A stretch of DNA of 64,000 nucleotides from positions 45,948 to 109,947 of the forward strand of contig NZ_NMQZ01000018.1 of assembly GCF_002864685.1 (NCBI RefSeq), read 5' to 3'. Both the position numbers and the translations under genes were made by a program. This document shows, piece after piece, positions 48,279-59,527 of this stretch (positions within the stretch are counted from its first letter, which is position 1; every line of letters starts with the position of its first letter). Under the pieces are notes generated by a model that was not told where the DNA came from, searched no databases, and worked only from the letters and a program-made list of their open reading frames with translations. The DNA comes from Alloalcanivorax mobilis. GTDB lineage: Bacteria > Pseudomonadota > Gammaproteobacteria > Pseudomonadales > Alcanivoracaceae.

Positions 48279-48528
48279 TGCTTAGGGCTTATCCGCCCGG
48301 ACCGGCGGCTTTCCTCGGGGTGGATTCGTATGGTTTAGCGCGAGCTGCTGGATAAGGCGGAACGGGTTCGCGAAGCCCATGGGTTGCCGTGGTGTGGTTA
48401 TCTGGCCGCCGCGATATGTCCGCGTGTGTGTGGTGCTTGGCGCGCTCGGCTACTCGCTGGGTAATGCATCCCACGCCCTATCAAGTGCTGGAGAAGCCGG
48501 GCCCGCCAAAACGGGCCCGACGGAACGC

Positions 48529-50409
<1,881 letters not shown>

Positions 50410-50556
50410 GGATTGTCCCCCAGTATTTTATTGATACCCCAAAACGATGTTTCGATAATAAAACACTTTGCCAGTAGCGCCCCACTTCTTTTCCTTGCCG
50501 GCAATGGACCTTTCTAAGCGCGGCATCCGTAAACGGCTCGAACCTGTTGTGCGGAG

Positions 50557-51303
50557 TCAGCCGCCCAGGTAGGCGGCCTTGACGCTGTCGTTGTCCAGTA
50601 ACGCCTGGCCATGCCCCTCTGCAACGATCGACCCGGTCTCCAGCACATAGCCCCGGTCCGCCACGGCCAGGGCTTCGGCGGCGTTCTGTTCGACCACGAA
50701 CAGGGTGATGCCTTCCTGTTTGAGTTCGCCAACGATGGCGAAGATCTGTTCGATGATCAGCGGCGCCAGGCCCATGCTGGGTTCATCCAGCAGCAGCAGG
50801 CGCGGGCGCGCCATCAGCGCGCGGCCCATCGCCAGCATCTGCTGCTGGCCACCGGACAGCGTGCCGGCGGGCAGGCGGCGCTTGTCCTTGAGAATGGGAA
50901 AGCGCTGGTATTGTTTTTCCAGGTCTTGCTGAATCGCTTTTTTGTCGCGGCGGGTATAGGCGCCGAGCAGCAGGTTGTCTTCCACCGACAAGCCGGTGAA
51001 CACCTGCCGGCCTTCGGGCACCTGCACGATGCCCCGGCGCACCCGTTCGGCGGCGTCGGTGCGGGCCAGGTCGGCGCCGTCGAACCGCAGCGCGCCGCTG
51101 GCCGGTTGCAGACCGGAGATCACCCGCAGCAGGGTGCTCTTACCGGCGCCGTTGGCGCCCACCAGCGCCACCGTTTCGCCGGCGCCGATGCGCAGCTCCA
51201 GGCCATGCAGCACTTCGATGCGGCCGTAGGCGGTGGTGATGCCTGACAGCTCAAGCAGATTGGGCGTGTCGGGGAGGGCGTTGAAGGGAGCGGCGGAGGT
51301 CAT
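50557..51303 (-). CDS. livF: branched-chain-type amino acid ABC transporter ATPase LivF
   Basis: 248 residues. Walker A GANGAGKSTLL, signature LSGGQQQMLAMGRALMARP and LLLLDEPSMGLAPLI; the SMGLAP form separates LivF from LivG. Its ATG overlaps the livG stop (ATGA). Last gene of livKHMGF. The operon is divergent from paaX, so the transported ligand may be an aromatic acid such as phenylacetate rather than a branched-chain amino acid (inference). Confidence 0.94.
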   Translation of the reverse strand: MTSAAPFNALPDTPNLLELSGITTAYGRIEVLHGLELRIGAGETVALVGANGAGKSTLLRVISGLQPASGALRFDGADLARTDAAERVRRGIVQVPEGRQVFTGLSVEDNLLLGAYTRRDKKAIQQDLEKQYQRFPILKDKRRLPAGTLSGGQQQMLAMGRALMARPRLLLLDEPSMGLAPLIIEQIFAIVGELKQEGITLFVVEQNAAEALAVADRGYVLETGSIVAEGHGQALLDNDSVKAAYLGG

Positions 51304-52088
51304 GCGGGCACCTCTTGCTTGTTGTTGGCGCCACCACCCAGGTAAGCGGCGATCACTTCCGGGTGCTCGCGGATTTCGCTGGGGGTGCCTTCGGCCAGTT
51401 TGCGGCCGTAGCTGATCACCAGCAGGCGGTCGGAAACGCTCATCACCAGTTTCATGTCGTGCTCCACCAGAACCACGGTGATGCCCTTCTCGGCGATGCG
51501 CTGGATCACGTCACGCAGGGCGCCGGTCTCGGTGGCGTTGAGGCCGGCGGCCGGTTCGTCGAGCAGCAGGATGTCCGGTTCGGCGGCCAGGGCGCGGGCG
51601 ATCTCCAGGCGTTTGAGGGCGCCATAGGGCATCGCCGAGGCGGCGTGTTCCAGATAGGCGCCGCAGCCGACGAATTCCATCAATTCACGGCACTGCTGAC
51701 GGCAGGCGCGGTCGGCGCGGCGCTGGCCGGGCAGGCGCAGCATCGCCGACAGCGCGCCGGAGCCCAAGTGCCGGTGGCGGCCAAGCATGACGTTTTCCAC
51801 GGCGCTCATGTTCATGCAGATCTGCAGATTCTGGAAGGTGCGCGCCATGCCCATTTCGCACAGCTTGTGCGGCTGGCGGCCGGTGATGTCCTGGCCATTC
51901 AGCCGCACGCCGCCGGCGCTCGGTTGATAAAGCCCGGTGACCAGATTGAACAGGGTGGTTTTGCCGGCGCCGTTGGGGCCGATGATGGCGTGCACATCGC
52001 CACGGGCGACTTCGAAGGAAAGATCCTCGATGGCGTGCACGCCACCGAATTCCTTGCTCAGGGCATTCACGGAAAGCAGAGCGCTCAT
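51300..52088 (-). CDS. livG: branched-chain-type amino acid ABC transporter ATPase LivG
   Basis: 262 residues from the ATG at 52088, which overlaps the livM stop by 4 bp. Walker [17 protein letters not shown], the LivG-specific MGMARTFQNLQICMNMSAVENVM segment, a somewhat changed signature (MPYGALKRLEIARALA in place of LSYGQQR) and LLLDEPAAGLNATET. Works with LivF as the ATPase pair. Confidence 0.94.
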   Translation of the reverse strand: MSALLSVNALSKEFGGVHAIEDLSFEVARGDVHAIIGPNGAGKTTLFNLVTGLYQPSAGGVRLNGQDITGRQPHKLCEMGMARTFQNLQICMNMSAVENVMLGRHRHLGSGALSAMLRLPGQRRADRACRQQCRELMEFVGCGAYLEHAASAMPYGALKRLEIARALAAEPDILLLDEPAAGLNATETGALRDVIQRIAEKGITVVLVEHDMKLVMSVSDRLLVISYGRKLAEGTPSEIREHPEVIAAYLGGGANNKQEVPA

Positions 52089-53071
52089 CGGGCACCTCGC
52101 TGGAAGCGGCTGAGCAGGGTGGGCAGCAGACCGCGCGGCAGGAAGATCATCACCGCCATCAGGATGGCGCCGAACACCACCATTTCCAGTTCCTGAAAAT
52201 CGGTGAGGAATTGCGGAATCAACACCAGAATCACCGCGCCGATGATGACGCCGAAGGTGGAGGCCATGCCGCCGAGCACGACAATGGTGATCAGCTCGAT
52301 GGAGTGTTCGAACGAGGCGATGCCCGGCGTGATAAAGCCGCTGTAATGACCATACAGGCTGCCGGCGACGCTGGCGTAGACGGCGGAGATCACGAACACG
52401 CGCAGCTTGAATCGGGCGGTGTCGACGCCGGCCACCTGGGCGGCGATCTCGGAGCCATGCAGGGCGCGCAGCGCCCGGCCCAGCGGCGAGTCGATGATGT
52501 TCAGCGCCAGTAACACGGCGAGCAGCAACACGGCCGCGGCGAGCAGGTACCACAGCTCCACCCCGGTCAGTGTTAGCCCGGCGAACGGGTATTCGCCGAA
52601 CACGCTGAGCTCATGGCCGAGCAGCGACAGCGGCGGCAGGCCGATGCCGTCGGGGCCCCCGGTGAGCTGGTCTTCGTTGTTGAGCACGATGGCGGCGATC
52701 ACCCCCAGGCCGAGCGTTGCCATCGACAAATAATGGCCTTTCAGGTGCAGGATCGGCCGGCCCACCAGCCAGGCGATCACGCCCACGCCGGCGGCGGCGA
52801 TCAGCATCGCCGGCAACGGCGTGATCTGATACTGGCTGGTGAGAATGGCGCTGGCGTAGGCGCCGCCGGCGTAAAAGGCGGCATGGCCCAGGCTGACCTG
52901 GCCGGCGTAGCCGACCAGCAGGTTGAGCCCCACCGCCACGGTGGCGGTCAGGCAGATCTTGGTGAGCAGGTCGTAGTGGAAATCGTTGCGCACCAGAAAC
53001 GGCATCAAAGCCAGCACCAGGGCGAGCAGCAACAGGCCAGCGTAGGGTGAGCGCAGGAACGGCGTTTTCAT
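52085..53071 (-). CDS. livM: branched-chain-type amino acid ABC transporter permease LivM
   Basis: 328 residues, about ten hydrophobic segments. Typical LivM phrases: LNLLVGYAGQVSLGHAAFYAGGAYA and GLPPLSLLG, later GVDTARFKLRVFVISAVYASVAGSLYGHYSGFI. Start shares one base with the livH stop; stop overlaps livG. Inner-membrane channel half. Confidence 0.94.
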   Translation of the reverse strand: MKTPFLRSPYAGLLLLALVLALMPFLVRNDFHYDLLTKICLTATVAVGLNLLVGYAGQVSLGHAAFYAGGAYASAILTSQYQITPLPAMLIAAAGVGVIAWLVGRPILHLKGHYLSMATLGLGVIAAIVLNNEDQLTGGPDGIGLPPLSLLGHELSVFGEYPFAGLTLTGVELWYLLAAAVLLLAVLLALNIIDSPLGRALRALHGSEIAAQVAGVDTARFKLRVFVISAVYASVAGSLYGHYSGFITPGIASFEHSIELITIVVLGGMASTFGVIIGAVILVLIPQFLTDFQELEMVVFGAILMAVMIFLPRGLLPTLLSRFQRGAR

Positions 53072-53946
53072 TACACGCGCTCCACGGCGCGGCTGCCGAA
53101 CAGGCCGTTGGGCAGGAAAAACAGAATGGCGAGAATGATCACGAAGGGCACCGCGTCTTTGTAATCCGAGGAAATGTAGCCGGCGGTGTAGGCTTCGCTG
53201 AGGCCCAGCAGCAGGCCGCCGACAATCGCCCCGGTGCTGCTGCCGAGCCCGCCAATGGCGGCGGCCACGAAGCCTTTCAGGCCGAGCATGATGCCGACGT
53301 CGTAGGCGGTGAAGGTGATCGGCGCCACGATCACGCCGGCCACCGCGCCGAGCAGCGCGGAGATGCCGAAGGCCAGGGTGAGGATGGTTTGCGTCTTGAT
53401 GCCGGCCAGCCGGGCGGCGTCTTTATTCATGGAGGTGGCGAGAATCGCCTTGCCGAGCCGGCTGCGATTGAAGAACAGCGCCAGCGCCACCACCAGCACC
53501 ACGGCGATGCCCAGCACCCACAGGCTTTGGGTAAGCAGGGTGGCGCCGCCCACGCTGATCGATTCGGTGGCGCTGAAGCGTGGCAGGGCATGGTATTGCT
53601 TGCCCCAAAAAAACTGCGCCAGCCCGCGCAGAAAAATCGATGCGCCGATGGTGATGATGATCAGCGTCACCACGTTCGCTTTTTTGGCCGGCGCGATGGC
53701 CAGCTTGTAGAGCACCACGCCGGCCACGCCGGCCAGCAACAGGGCGCCGAGCATCGCCAGTGGCAAGGGCGCGCCCGCCTCCAGCAACACCACCGTGCCC
53801 ATGCCGCCGATCATCAGGAATTCGCCCTGGGCGAAGTTGATCACGTGGCTGGCGTTGTAGATCAGGGTGAAGCCGAGGGCGACCAGAGCGTAGATCGCGC
53901 CCAGGGTGACCCCGGAAAAAGTGAACTGGAAAAACTCGCTTAGCAT
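53071..53946 (-). CDS. livH: branched-chain-type amino acid ABC transporter permease LivH
   Basis: 291 residues from ATG at 53946 (MLSEFFQFTFSGVTLGAIYALVALGFTLIYNASHVINFAQGEFLMIGG), the standard LivH N-terminus. The family segment GLKGFVAAAIGGLGSSTGAIVGGLLLGL is near the C-terminus. Forms the channel with LivM. The 85-bp gap to livK is GC-rich and contains no obvious terminator. Confidence 0.94.
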   Translation of the reverse strand: MLSEFFQFTFSGVTLGAIYALVALGFTLIYNASHVINFAQGEFLMIGGMGTVVLLEAGAPLPLAMLGALLLAGVAGVVLYKLAIAPAKKANVVTLIIITIGASIFLRGLAQFFWGKQYHALPRFSATESISVGGATLLTQSLWVLGIAVVLVVALALFFNRSRLGKAILATSMNKDAARLAGIKTQTILTLAFGISALLGAVAGVIVAPITFTAYDVGIMLGLKGFVAAAIGGLGSSTGAIVGGLLLGLSEAYTAGYISSDYKDAVPFVIILAILFFLPNGLFGSRAVERV

Positions 53947-54031
53947 GAGAGTGCCTGGCTGGTCGGTAAGCGGCGAAGGGGCGCCTCGGGCCGCCGGTGG
54001 CAGCGCGGGCCGAGGCGGATCGGCGCGGGCG

Positions 54032-55183
54032 TTATTGCGCCAGCGCCCAGTGGCCATCCTTCACTTCGAGAATGCGGAAGGAATCGTAGGAAAGGCCCAT
54101 GTGATCCTGGGCGCTCAGGTTGTAGGTGCCGGTGACGCCCACGTAGCCCTGAATGCTTTCCAGAGCATCGCGCACCTTGGCCGGGTCGGTGGAGCCGGCT
54201 TTTTTGACCGCGCGCACCGCCAGTTGCAGACCGTCGTAAGCGTAGCCGCCGAAGGTGGAGACCGAGCCCTGGTAGCGTTCTTCGTAGGCTTTTTTGTAAT
54301 GGGTGACCACGTCGTGCTGCGGATCGCTGTCGGCGATGGTGTTGGCCACCAACAGGGCGGTGGCGGGCAGGCGCAGGCCTTCGGCGGAGTCGCCGGCCAG
54401 TTTCAGGAAGCTGTCCGAGGCGACACCGTGGGACTGATAAAACGGCAGTTCAATCCCCAATTGCTTGTAGTTCTTGGTGACGATCGCCGGCCCCTGGCCG
54501 AAATCGAAATTCAGCACCGCTTGCACGCCGTCGGTGTTGCGGATGCGGGTCAGTTGAGCGGTGACGTCGGTGTCCTTGGGGTTGTAGGTCTCGTCGGCGA
54601 CCACGTCGATGCCCATCTTGTTGGCTTCTTCCAGGGTCACATTGCGGCCGGAAGCGCCAAAGCCGCCGGTGCCGGAGATCAGGCCGATTTTGCTGAAACC
54701 CCGCTCTTTCATATCGGTGAGCACGCGCCGCGCGGCCTGACGATCGGATTGCGGCATCTTGAACACCCACTTCTTCACCGGGGTGGAGATGGTCTCCGCG
54801 CCGGCCAGGGAGATAAATGGAATCTTCGCTTGTTCGATCACCGGCACCGCCGCCATGGTGGCGCCAGTGGTGCTGCCGCCGATGATCAGATCGACCTTGT
54901 CCTGGCGCAGCAGGCGGGTCACGAAAGTGCGCGCCTTGGAGGCGTCGCCGGCGTCGTCATAGTGCACCAGCTCCACTTTCTTGCCGAGCAGGCCGCCGTT
55001 GTCGTTGAGTTGTTCGATGTACAGCTCCAGGGTCTTAAGCTCCGGGTCGCCGAGGAAGGCGGCCGGGCCGGTGACCGAAAGAAAGGAGCCGATGCGGATG
55101 GTGTCGGCGGCCTGAGCGGCGCCGGTGAAGGCGCACAGGCAGAGCAGCGCCGCCGAGGAGAAGTGTTTCACTATTCTTTTCAT
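54032..55183 (-). CDS. ABC transporter substrate-binding protein LivK-like
   Basis: 383 residues from ATG at 55183, with a signal peptide (MKRIVKHFSSAALLCLCAFTGAAQAA). Type I periplasmic-binding fold: IRIGSFLSVTGPAAFLGDPELKTLELYIEQLNDNGGLLGKKVELVHYDDAGD, LIIGGSTTGATMAAVPV, ALLVANTIADSD. First gene of livKHMGF. Neighbourhood with paaX and paaG-I-K suggests an aromatic acid ligand; the binding pocket cannot be read from sequence alone. Confidence 0.92.
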   Translation of the reverse strand: MKRIVKHFSSAALLCLCAFTGAAQAADTIRIGSFLSVTGPAAFLGDPELKTLELYIEQLNDNGGLLGKKVELVHYDDAGDASKARTFVTRLLRQDKVDLIIGGSTTGATMAAVPVIEQAKIPFISLAGAETISTPVKKWVFKMPQSDRQAARRVLTDMKERGFSKIGLISGTGGFGASGRNVTLEEANKMGIDVVADETYNPKDTDVTAQLTRIRNTDGVQAVLNFDFGQGPAIVTKNYKQLGIELPFYQSHGVASDSFLKLAGDSAEGLRLPATALLVANTIADSDPQHDVVTHYKKAYEERYQGSVSTFGGYAYDGLQLAVRAVKKAGSTDPAKVRDALESIQGYVGVTGTYNLSAQDHMGLSYDSFRILEVKDGHWALAQ

Positions 55184-55520
55184 GGTTACACCTTTGGCGT
55201 CATGCCCCGGTAGGGCGTTTTTATTGTTTGGCGCCACCGCGCGGTGCGAAAAAAGCAAAGGCCCGGGCCGGTGGCGGCGGCACGGCGCGTGTGGTGCGCA
55301 GCGTTCTATCGAGGCAAGGTATAAAGCGATACGGTAAATATGTCAACTAAACATATAATGTGTCATAAATATTGACGGAGCGACGTAAGTCCCCGTTTTG
55401 GCGGGTTTGTTGTGTTTTGTGCGTGTCATGGCGAAAACCCATTTGGTAGTATGTTTCGCCTGAAAGCGCCCGGATTTGAACCGGCACCTTTCTTCAGGAA
55501 CTCTGCAAAAGGAATAAGGC
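55184..55520. promoter_or_regulatory. divergent livK/paaX promoter region
   Basis: This 337-bp spacer holds a good minus-strand promoter for livK: TTGACA (55341-55346, read as TGTCAA on the plus strand) and TATACC (55318-55323) with a 17-bp spacer. CGATAC, the candidate PaaX word, lies inside that spacer (55327-55332). For paaX, AAGGAATAAGGC precedes the GTG start. The 55335-55375 stretch is AT-rich. Confidence 0.6.
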
Positions 55521-56447
55521 GTGGACCTGCAATGCGATCAATTGGGGCTGCTGATCGAGCGTTTTCAGCAGCGCCGCCCCCTGCGCACCGGCTCCCTGAT
55601 CATCACCCTGTTTGGCGACGCCATCGTGCCGCGCGGCGGTACCATCTGGCTGGGCAGTCTGATTGAGCTGCTGGAGCCGATGGGCATCAACCAGCGGCTG
55701 GTGCGCACCTCGGTGTTCCGGCTCACCCGTGAAGGCTGGTTGATGGCCGAGAAAGTCGGCCGGCGCAGCTATTACGGCCTGACCGCCGCTGGCCGCCGTC
55801 AGTTCGAGAAAGCCTTCAAGCGCGTCTATGCCGCCAGCCAGCCGGCCTGGGACGGCGCCTGGACGCTGGTGGTGCTCAATCAGCTTTCCGCCGAGCTGCG
55901 CGGCGAGGCGCGCCAGGAGCTGGAGCACATGGGGTTTGGCGGTTTTTCCCCCACCGTGCTGGCGCATCCTGGGCTGGAGCGCGCCGAGCTCAACGCCACG
56001 CTTCAGGAGATCAACGCCCTGGACGACGCGATCATTTTCGAGACCCGCAATCAGGAGAGTTTCGCACCCCGGCCGTTGCGCCTGCAGGTGCGCGAAGCCT
56101 GGAATCTGGATCAGCTCTCGGTGGGCTATCGTGAGTTCCTTGAGCAGTTCCGGCCGCTGTGGAATCAGATGAAAAAGGCCAAGCGTCTGGAGCCCCGTGA
56201 GTGCTTTCTGGCCCGCGTTCTGTTGATCCACGAATACCGAAAACTGATGCTGCGCGATCCGCTGTTGCCGGAAGAGTTGTTGCCCTCTGACTGGGAAGGC
56301 CGCGCCGCCCGTCAGCTCTGCCGTAACCTCTACCGCCTGGCCTACCGCGGGGCGGAAGAATGGCTGGGCGAATACGCCGAAACCGCCGAGGGGCCGCTGC
56401 CGGAGCCGGGTGAAGGGTTCTATCAGCGGTTCGGCGGTCTGGACTGA
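55521..56447 (+). CDS. paaX: phenylacetate-responsive repressor PaaX
   Basis: 308 residues with a GTG start. Typical PaaX layout: RPLRTGSLIITLFGDAIVPRGGTIWLGSLIELLEPMGINQRLVRTSVFRLTREGWLMAEKVGRRSYYGLT (winged helix) followed by the PaaX C-terminal domains (WTLVVLNQLSAELRGEARQELEHMGFGG; FLARVLLIHEYRKLMLRDPLLPEELLPSDWEGRAAR). It represses paa promoters until phenylacetyl-CoA binds. Positioned between liv and paaG-I-K. Confidence 0.96.
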   Translation: MDLQCDQLGLLIERFQQRRPLRTGSLIITLFGDAIVPRGGTIWLGSLIELLEPMGINQRLVRTSVFRLTREGWLMAEKVGRRSYYGLTAAGRRQFEKAFKRVYAASQPAWDGAWTLVVLNQLSAELRGEARQELEHMGFGGFSPTVLAHPGLERAELNATLQEINALDDAIIFETRNQESFAPRPLRLQVREAWNLDQLSVGYREFLEQFRPLWNQMKKAKRLEPRECFLARVLLIHEYRKLMLRDPLLPEELLPSDWEGRAARQLCRNLYRLAYRGAEEWLGEYAETAEGPLPEPGEGFYQRFGGLD

Positions 56448-56751
56448 GGGCGGAGTCGCTCCCGGCTTTATGACGCTTTGCTGTCGGGCCAGGTCTTTTT
56501 TATGTAACACGAAAGAAGGTCAGGGGCCTATTTGCTTAACTTATTGAAAATAAAAGAAAATAATGATGCATGGTTTTCTGATTGGCGCTCTATGCATTCT
56601 GATTCGATACTGAAAATAAGATTTTGTGTATTGACTGGTATCATATTTTGGCTATGCTCAAAGTCACATTGATCGCTGCCGGGCGTCCGCGCGGTCGCCT
56701 GGAACGCCCCCGGCACGCCAGCAAGCCAGCCAAGAAGCAGGACTGCACAGC
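56448..56751 (+). promoter_or_regulatory. paaG promoter region
   Basis: A 304-bp gene-free stretch. Candidate promoter TTGACT (56631-56636) and TATGCT (56653-56658), 16-bp spacer. The sequence TGATTCGATAC (56600-56610) lies 20 bp upstream, resembling both the CGATAC word of the paaA and liv promoters and the TGATTC core known from E. coli PaaX sites. AGCAGGA precedes the paaG ATG. Confidence 0.55.
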
Positions 56752-57543
56752 ATGGACTTTGAAACCATCGAATTCCGCCAGGACGCCAACGGCATCGCTA
56801 CCCTGGCCTTCAACCGCCCGGATCGCCTGAACAGCTTCAACGAGCAGATGCATCGGGAAGTGCGCGAGGCGCTCTCTTCGCTGCAACAAAACGGCGCCCG
56901 GGTGTTGCTGCTCACCGCCAACGGTCGCGGCTTTTGCGCCGGCCAGGATCTCTCCGACCGCAACGTGGCCCCGAGCGACGACGCGCCGGATCTGGGCTAC
57001 TCCATCGAGACCTTCTACAACCCGCTGATCCGCACCCTGAGCGCGCTGCCGATGCCGGTGATCTGCGCGGTCAATGGCGTGGCGGCCGGCGCCGGCGCCA
57101 ACATCGCCCTGGCCTGTGATCTGGTGATCGCGGCACGCTCGGCGAGCTTCACCCAGGCGTTCGCCAAGATCGGTCTGGTGCCGGATTCCGGTGGCACCTG
57201 GCAGCTGCCGCGTTTGGTCGGCATGGCCCGGGCCAAGGGGCTGGCGATGCTGGCGGACAAATTAAGCGCCGAGCAGGCCGAGCAGTGGGGGCTGATCTGG
57301 CGTTGCGTGGACGACAGCGCTTTGATGGACACCGCCAACCAATTGGCCGAGCACCTGGCCGTGCAGCCCACCCAGGGGCTGGCGCTGATCAAGCAGGCGC
57401 TCAATGCCAGCGCCGCCAACAGCCTCGATGAGCAACTGGATCTGGAGCGCGACCTGCAGCGCCAGGCCGGCCGCACCGAGGACTACAAAGAAGGCGTGAG
57501 CGCCTTTATGGAAAAACGCACGCCGGCCTTCAAGGGCCGTTGA
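56752..57543 (+). CDS. paaG: 2-(1,2-epoxy-1,2-dihydrophenyl)acetyl-CoA isomerase PaaG
   Basis: 263 residues, crotonase fold. Oxyanion-hole segments LTANGRGFCAGQDLSDRN and AVNGVAAGAGANIALACDLVIAARSASFTQAFAKIGLVPDSGGTWQLPRLVG are those of PaaG. It converts the ring epoxide to oxepin-CoA, the substrate of PaaZ. First of paaG-paaI-paaK; the usual companions paaF, paaH and paaJ are not in this window. Confidence 0.95.
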   Translation: MDFETIEFRQDANGIATLAFNRPDRLNSFNEQMHREVREALSSLQQNGARVLLLTANGRGFCAGQDLSDRNVAPSDDAPDLGYSIETFYNPLIRTLSALPMPVICAVNGVAAGAGANIALACDLVIAARSASFTQAFAKIGLVPDSGGTWQLPRLVGMARAKGLAMLADKLSAEQAEQWGLIWRCVDDSALMDTANQLAEHLAVQPTQGLALIKQALNASAANSLDEQLDLERDLQRQAGRTEDYKEGVSAFMEKRTPAFKGR

Positions 57544-57560
57544 GCGACGGGAGTGTGAGC

Positions 57561-58022
57561 ATGTCCGAAGCCCAGCAACTGGCGCGCCGCTGTGCCGACG
57601 CCATGTACGAGCGCGATCTTGCCACCCGCCATCTGGGCATGCGAATCCTTGAGGTCGGGCCGGGTAGGGCGAAACTGGAGATGCCGGTTCGTGAGGAGAT
57701 GATCCAGGGCCACGACTCCTGCCACGGTGGCTACATCTTCACCTTGGCCGATTCCGCGTTCGCCTTCGCCTGCAACACCTATGACCTGGCCACGGTCGCC
57801 GCCGGCTGCCAGATCGAGTACGTGGCGCCGGGCAAGCTCGGTGATGTGCTCACCGCCACCGCCGACGAGCAGGCCCGCAAGGGGCGCACCGGCGTCTACG
57901 ACGTGCGCGTGGAAAACCAGCGCGGCGAATTGGTGGCCTTGTTCCGGGGTAAATCCCACCAGGTGCGCGGCACCGTGATTCAGTCGGGCTGCGATCAGTC
58001 GGGCTGCGCTCAGTCGGGCTGA
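57561..58022 (+). CDS. paaI: hydroxyphenylacetyl-CoA thioesterase PaaI
   Basis: 153 residues from ATG at 57561. Hotdog thioesterase: EEMIQGHDSCHGGYIFTLADSAFAFACNTYD with the catalytic region HGGYIFTLAD. PaaI clears dead-end CoA thioesters. The last ~13 residues (QSGCDQSGCAQSG) come from three copies of a 12-15-bp repeat (CAGTCGGGCTG, 57981-58020), an unusual low-complexity extension. 17 bp after paaG. Confidence 0.93.
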   Translation: MSEAQQLARRCADAMYERDLATRHLGMRILEVGPGRAKLEMPVREEMIQGHDSCHGGYIFTLADSAFAFACNTYDLATVAAGCQIEYVAPGKLGDVLTATADEQARKGRTGVYDVRVENQRGELVALFRGKSHQVRGTVIQSGCDQSGCAQSG

Positions 58023-58130
58023 ATGCAACCGCACAGCCGGGAAAAAAGAGCATAGAGCAGCCGCCGGCGTGGCGTGGTGATTGAAATCGTTCACGCGCTG
58101 GCGAAGAGAACAAAACAAAGAGAGGCGGAA

Positions 58131-59444
58131 ATGAACATGCCTGCAAACACCGAACATCGTTTGGACGACATCGAAACCGGCAGCGTTGAGCAGCTGCGCG
58201 AACTGCAGCTTGAACGTATGCGCTGGAGTCTGGCCCACGCCTACAACAATGTGCCGTTTTATCGCAAAGCGTTTGACGACAAGGGCGTTCACCCTTACGA
58301 CCTTCGCACCCTGGAAGACATCAAGAATTTTCCGTTTACGATAAAAAGCGATCTGCGCGACAACTATCCGTTTGGCATGGTCGCCACGCCGATGCGCGAC
58401 GTGGTGCGGGTGCATGCCTCCAGCGGCACCACCGGCAAGCCCACCGTGGTGGCCTACACACAGAACGACATCGACAACTGGGCGAGCGTGGTGGCGCGAT
58501 CGATTCGCGCCGGCGGCGGCCACCGCGGTGACAAGATCCACGTGGCGTACGGCTATGGCTTGTTTACCGGTGGGCTGGGCGCTCATTACGGCGCGGAAAA
58601 GCTCGGTTGCACGGTGATCCCCATGTCCGGCGGGCAGACCGAAAAACAGGTGCAACTGATTCTGGATTTCGAGCCCGACATCATCATGGTGACGCCGTCG
58701 TACATGCTCAACATCGCCGATGAGATGGAGCGGCGCGGCATCGACCCGCGCGGCTCCAGCCTGCGGGTGGGTATCTTCGGCGCCGAGCCCTGGACCGACA
58801 CCATGCGCACCGAGCTGGAACAGCGCATGGGCATTCATGCGCTGGATATCTATGGCTTGTCCGAGGTGATGGGCCCGGGCGTGGGCATGGAGTGCATCGA
58901 AACCAAGGATGGCCCGACCCTGTGGGAAGATCACTTCTATCCGGAAATCATCAATCCGCAAACCGGTGAAGCGCTGCCCGACGGTGAGTACGGCGAGCTG
59001 GTGTTCACCTCGCTCACCAAGGAAGCCTTCCCGGTGGTGCGCTATCGCACCCGCGACCTGACCCGCCTGTTGCCCGGCACCGCGCGGCCGATGCGGCGCA
59101 TGGACAAGATCACCGGGCGCAGCGACGACATGCTGATCATCCGCGGGGTGAACGTGTTCCCCACTCAGGTGGAAGAGCAGATTCTGCACATCGAGGCACT
59201 GGCGCCCCATTACGAAATTCACATTGAGCGCGACGGCAACATGGACACCGTGCGGGTGCGGGTGGAGCTGAAGATGGAAGCCGGCACCGTCGGTGACGAC
59301 GTGCGCGTGCAACTGGCCAAACAGCTTCAGCACGGCATCAAGACCCATATCGGCATCAGCACCGCCATCGAAATCAATGAGCCGGGCGTGCTGGCCCGTT
59401 CCGAGGGTAAGGCCAAACACGTCTTTGATTGTCGCAACGCCTGA
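58131..59444 (+). CDS. paaK: phenylacetate-CoA ligase PaaK
   Basis: 437 residues from ATG at 58131 (GAGGCGG upstream); an earlier in-frame start at 58074 lacks such a site. Adenylation motif HASSGTTGKPTVVAYTQNDI, YGLSEVMGPGVGMEC, and YRTRDLTRLLPGTARPMRRMDKITGRSDDMLIIRGVNVFP. It activates phenylacetate to phenylacetyl-CoA, the substrate of PaaABCE and inducer for PaaX. Confidence 0.96.
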   Translation: MNMPANTEHRLDDIETGSVEQLRELQLERMRWSLAHAYNNVPFYRKAFDDKGVHPYDLRTLEDIKNFPFTIKSDLRDNYPFGMVATPMRDVVRVHASSGTTGKPTVVAYTQNDIDNWASVVARSIRAGGGHRGDKIHVAYGYGLFTGGLGAHYGAEKLGCTVIPMSGGQTEKQVQLILDFEPDIIMVTPSYMLNIADEMERRGIDPRGSSLRVGIFGAEPWTDTMRTELEQRMGIHALDIYGLSEVMGPGVGMECIETKDGPTLWEDHFYPEIINPQTGEALPDGEYGELVFTSLTKEAFPVVRYRTRDLTRLLPGTARPMRRMDKITGRSDDMLIIRGVNVFPTQVEEQILHIEALAPHYEIHIERDGNMDTVRVRVELKMEAGTVGDDVRVQLAKQLQHGIKTHIGISTAIEINEPGVLARSEGKAKHVFDCRNA

Positions 59445-59527
59445 GCGCGATTCCGGGTGTGGCGGGGGCGCTCCCGACTGGGTAGAGTACGGCCTTCCAC
59501 GGTATCGGATTCGGGAGGCCGTCGTGT

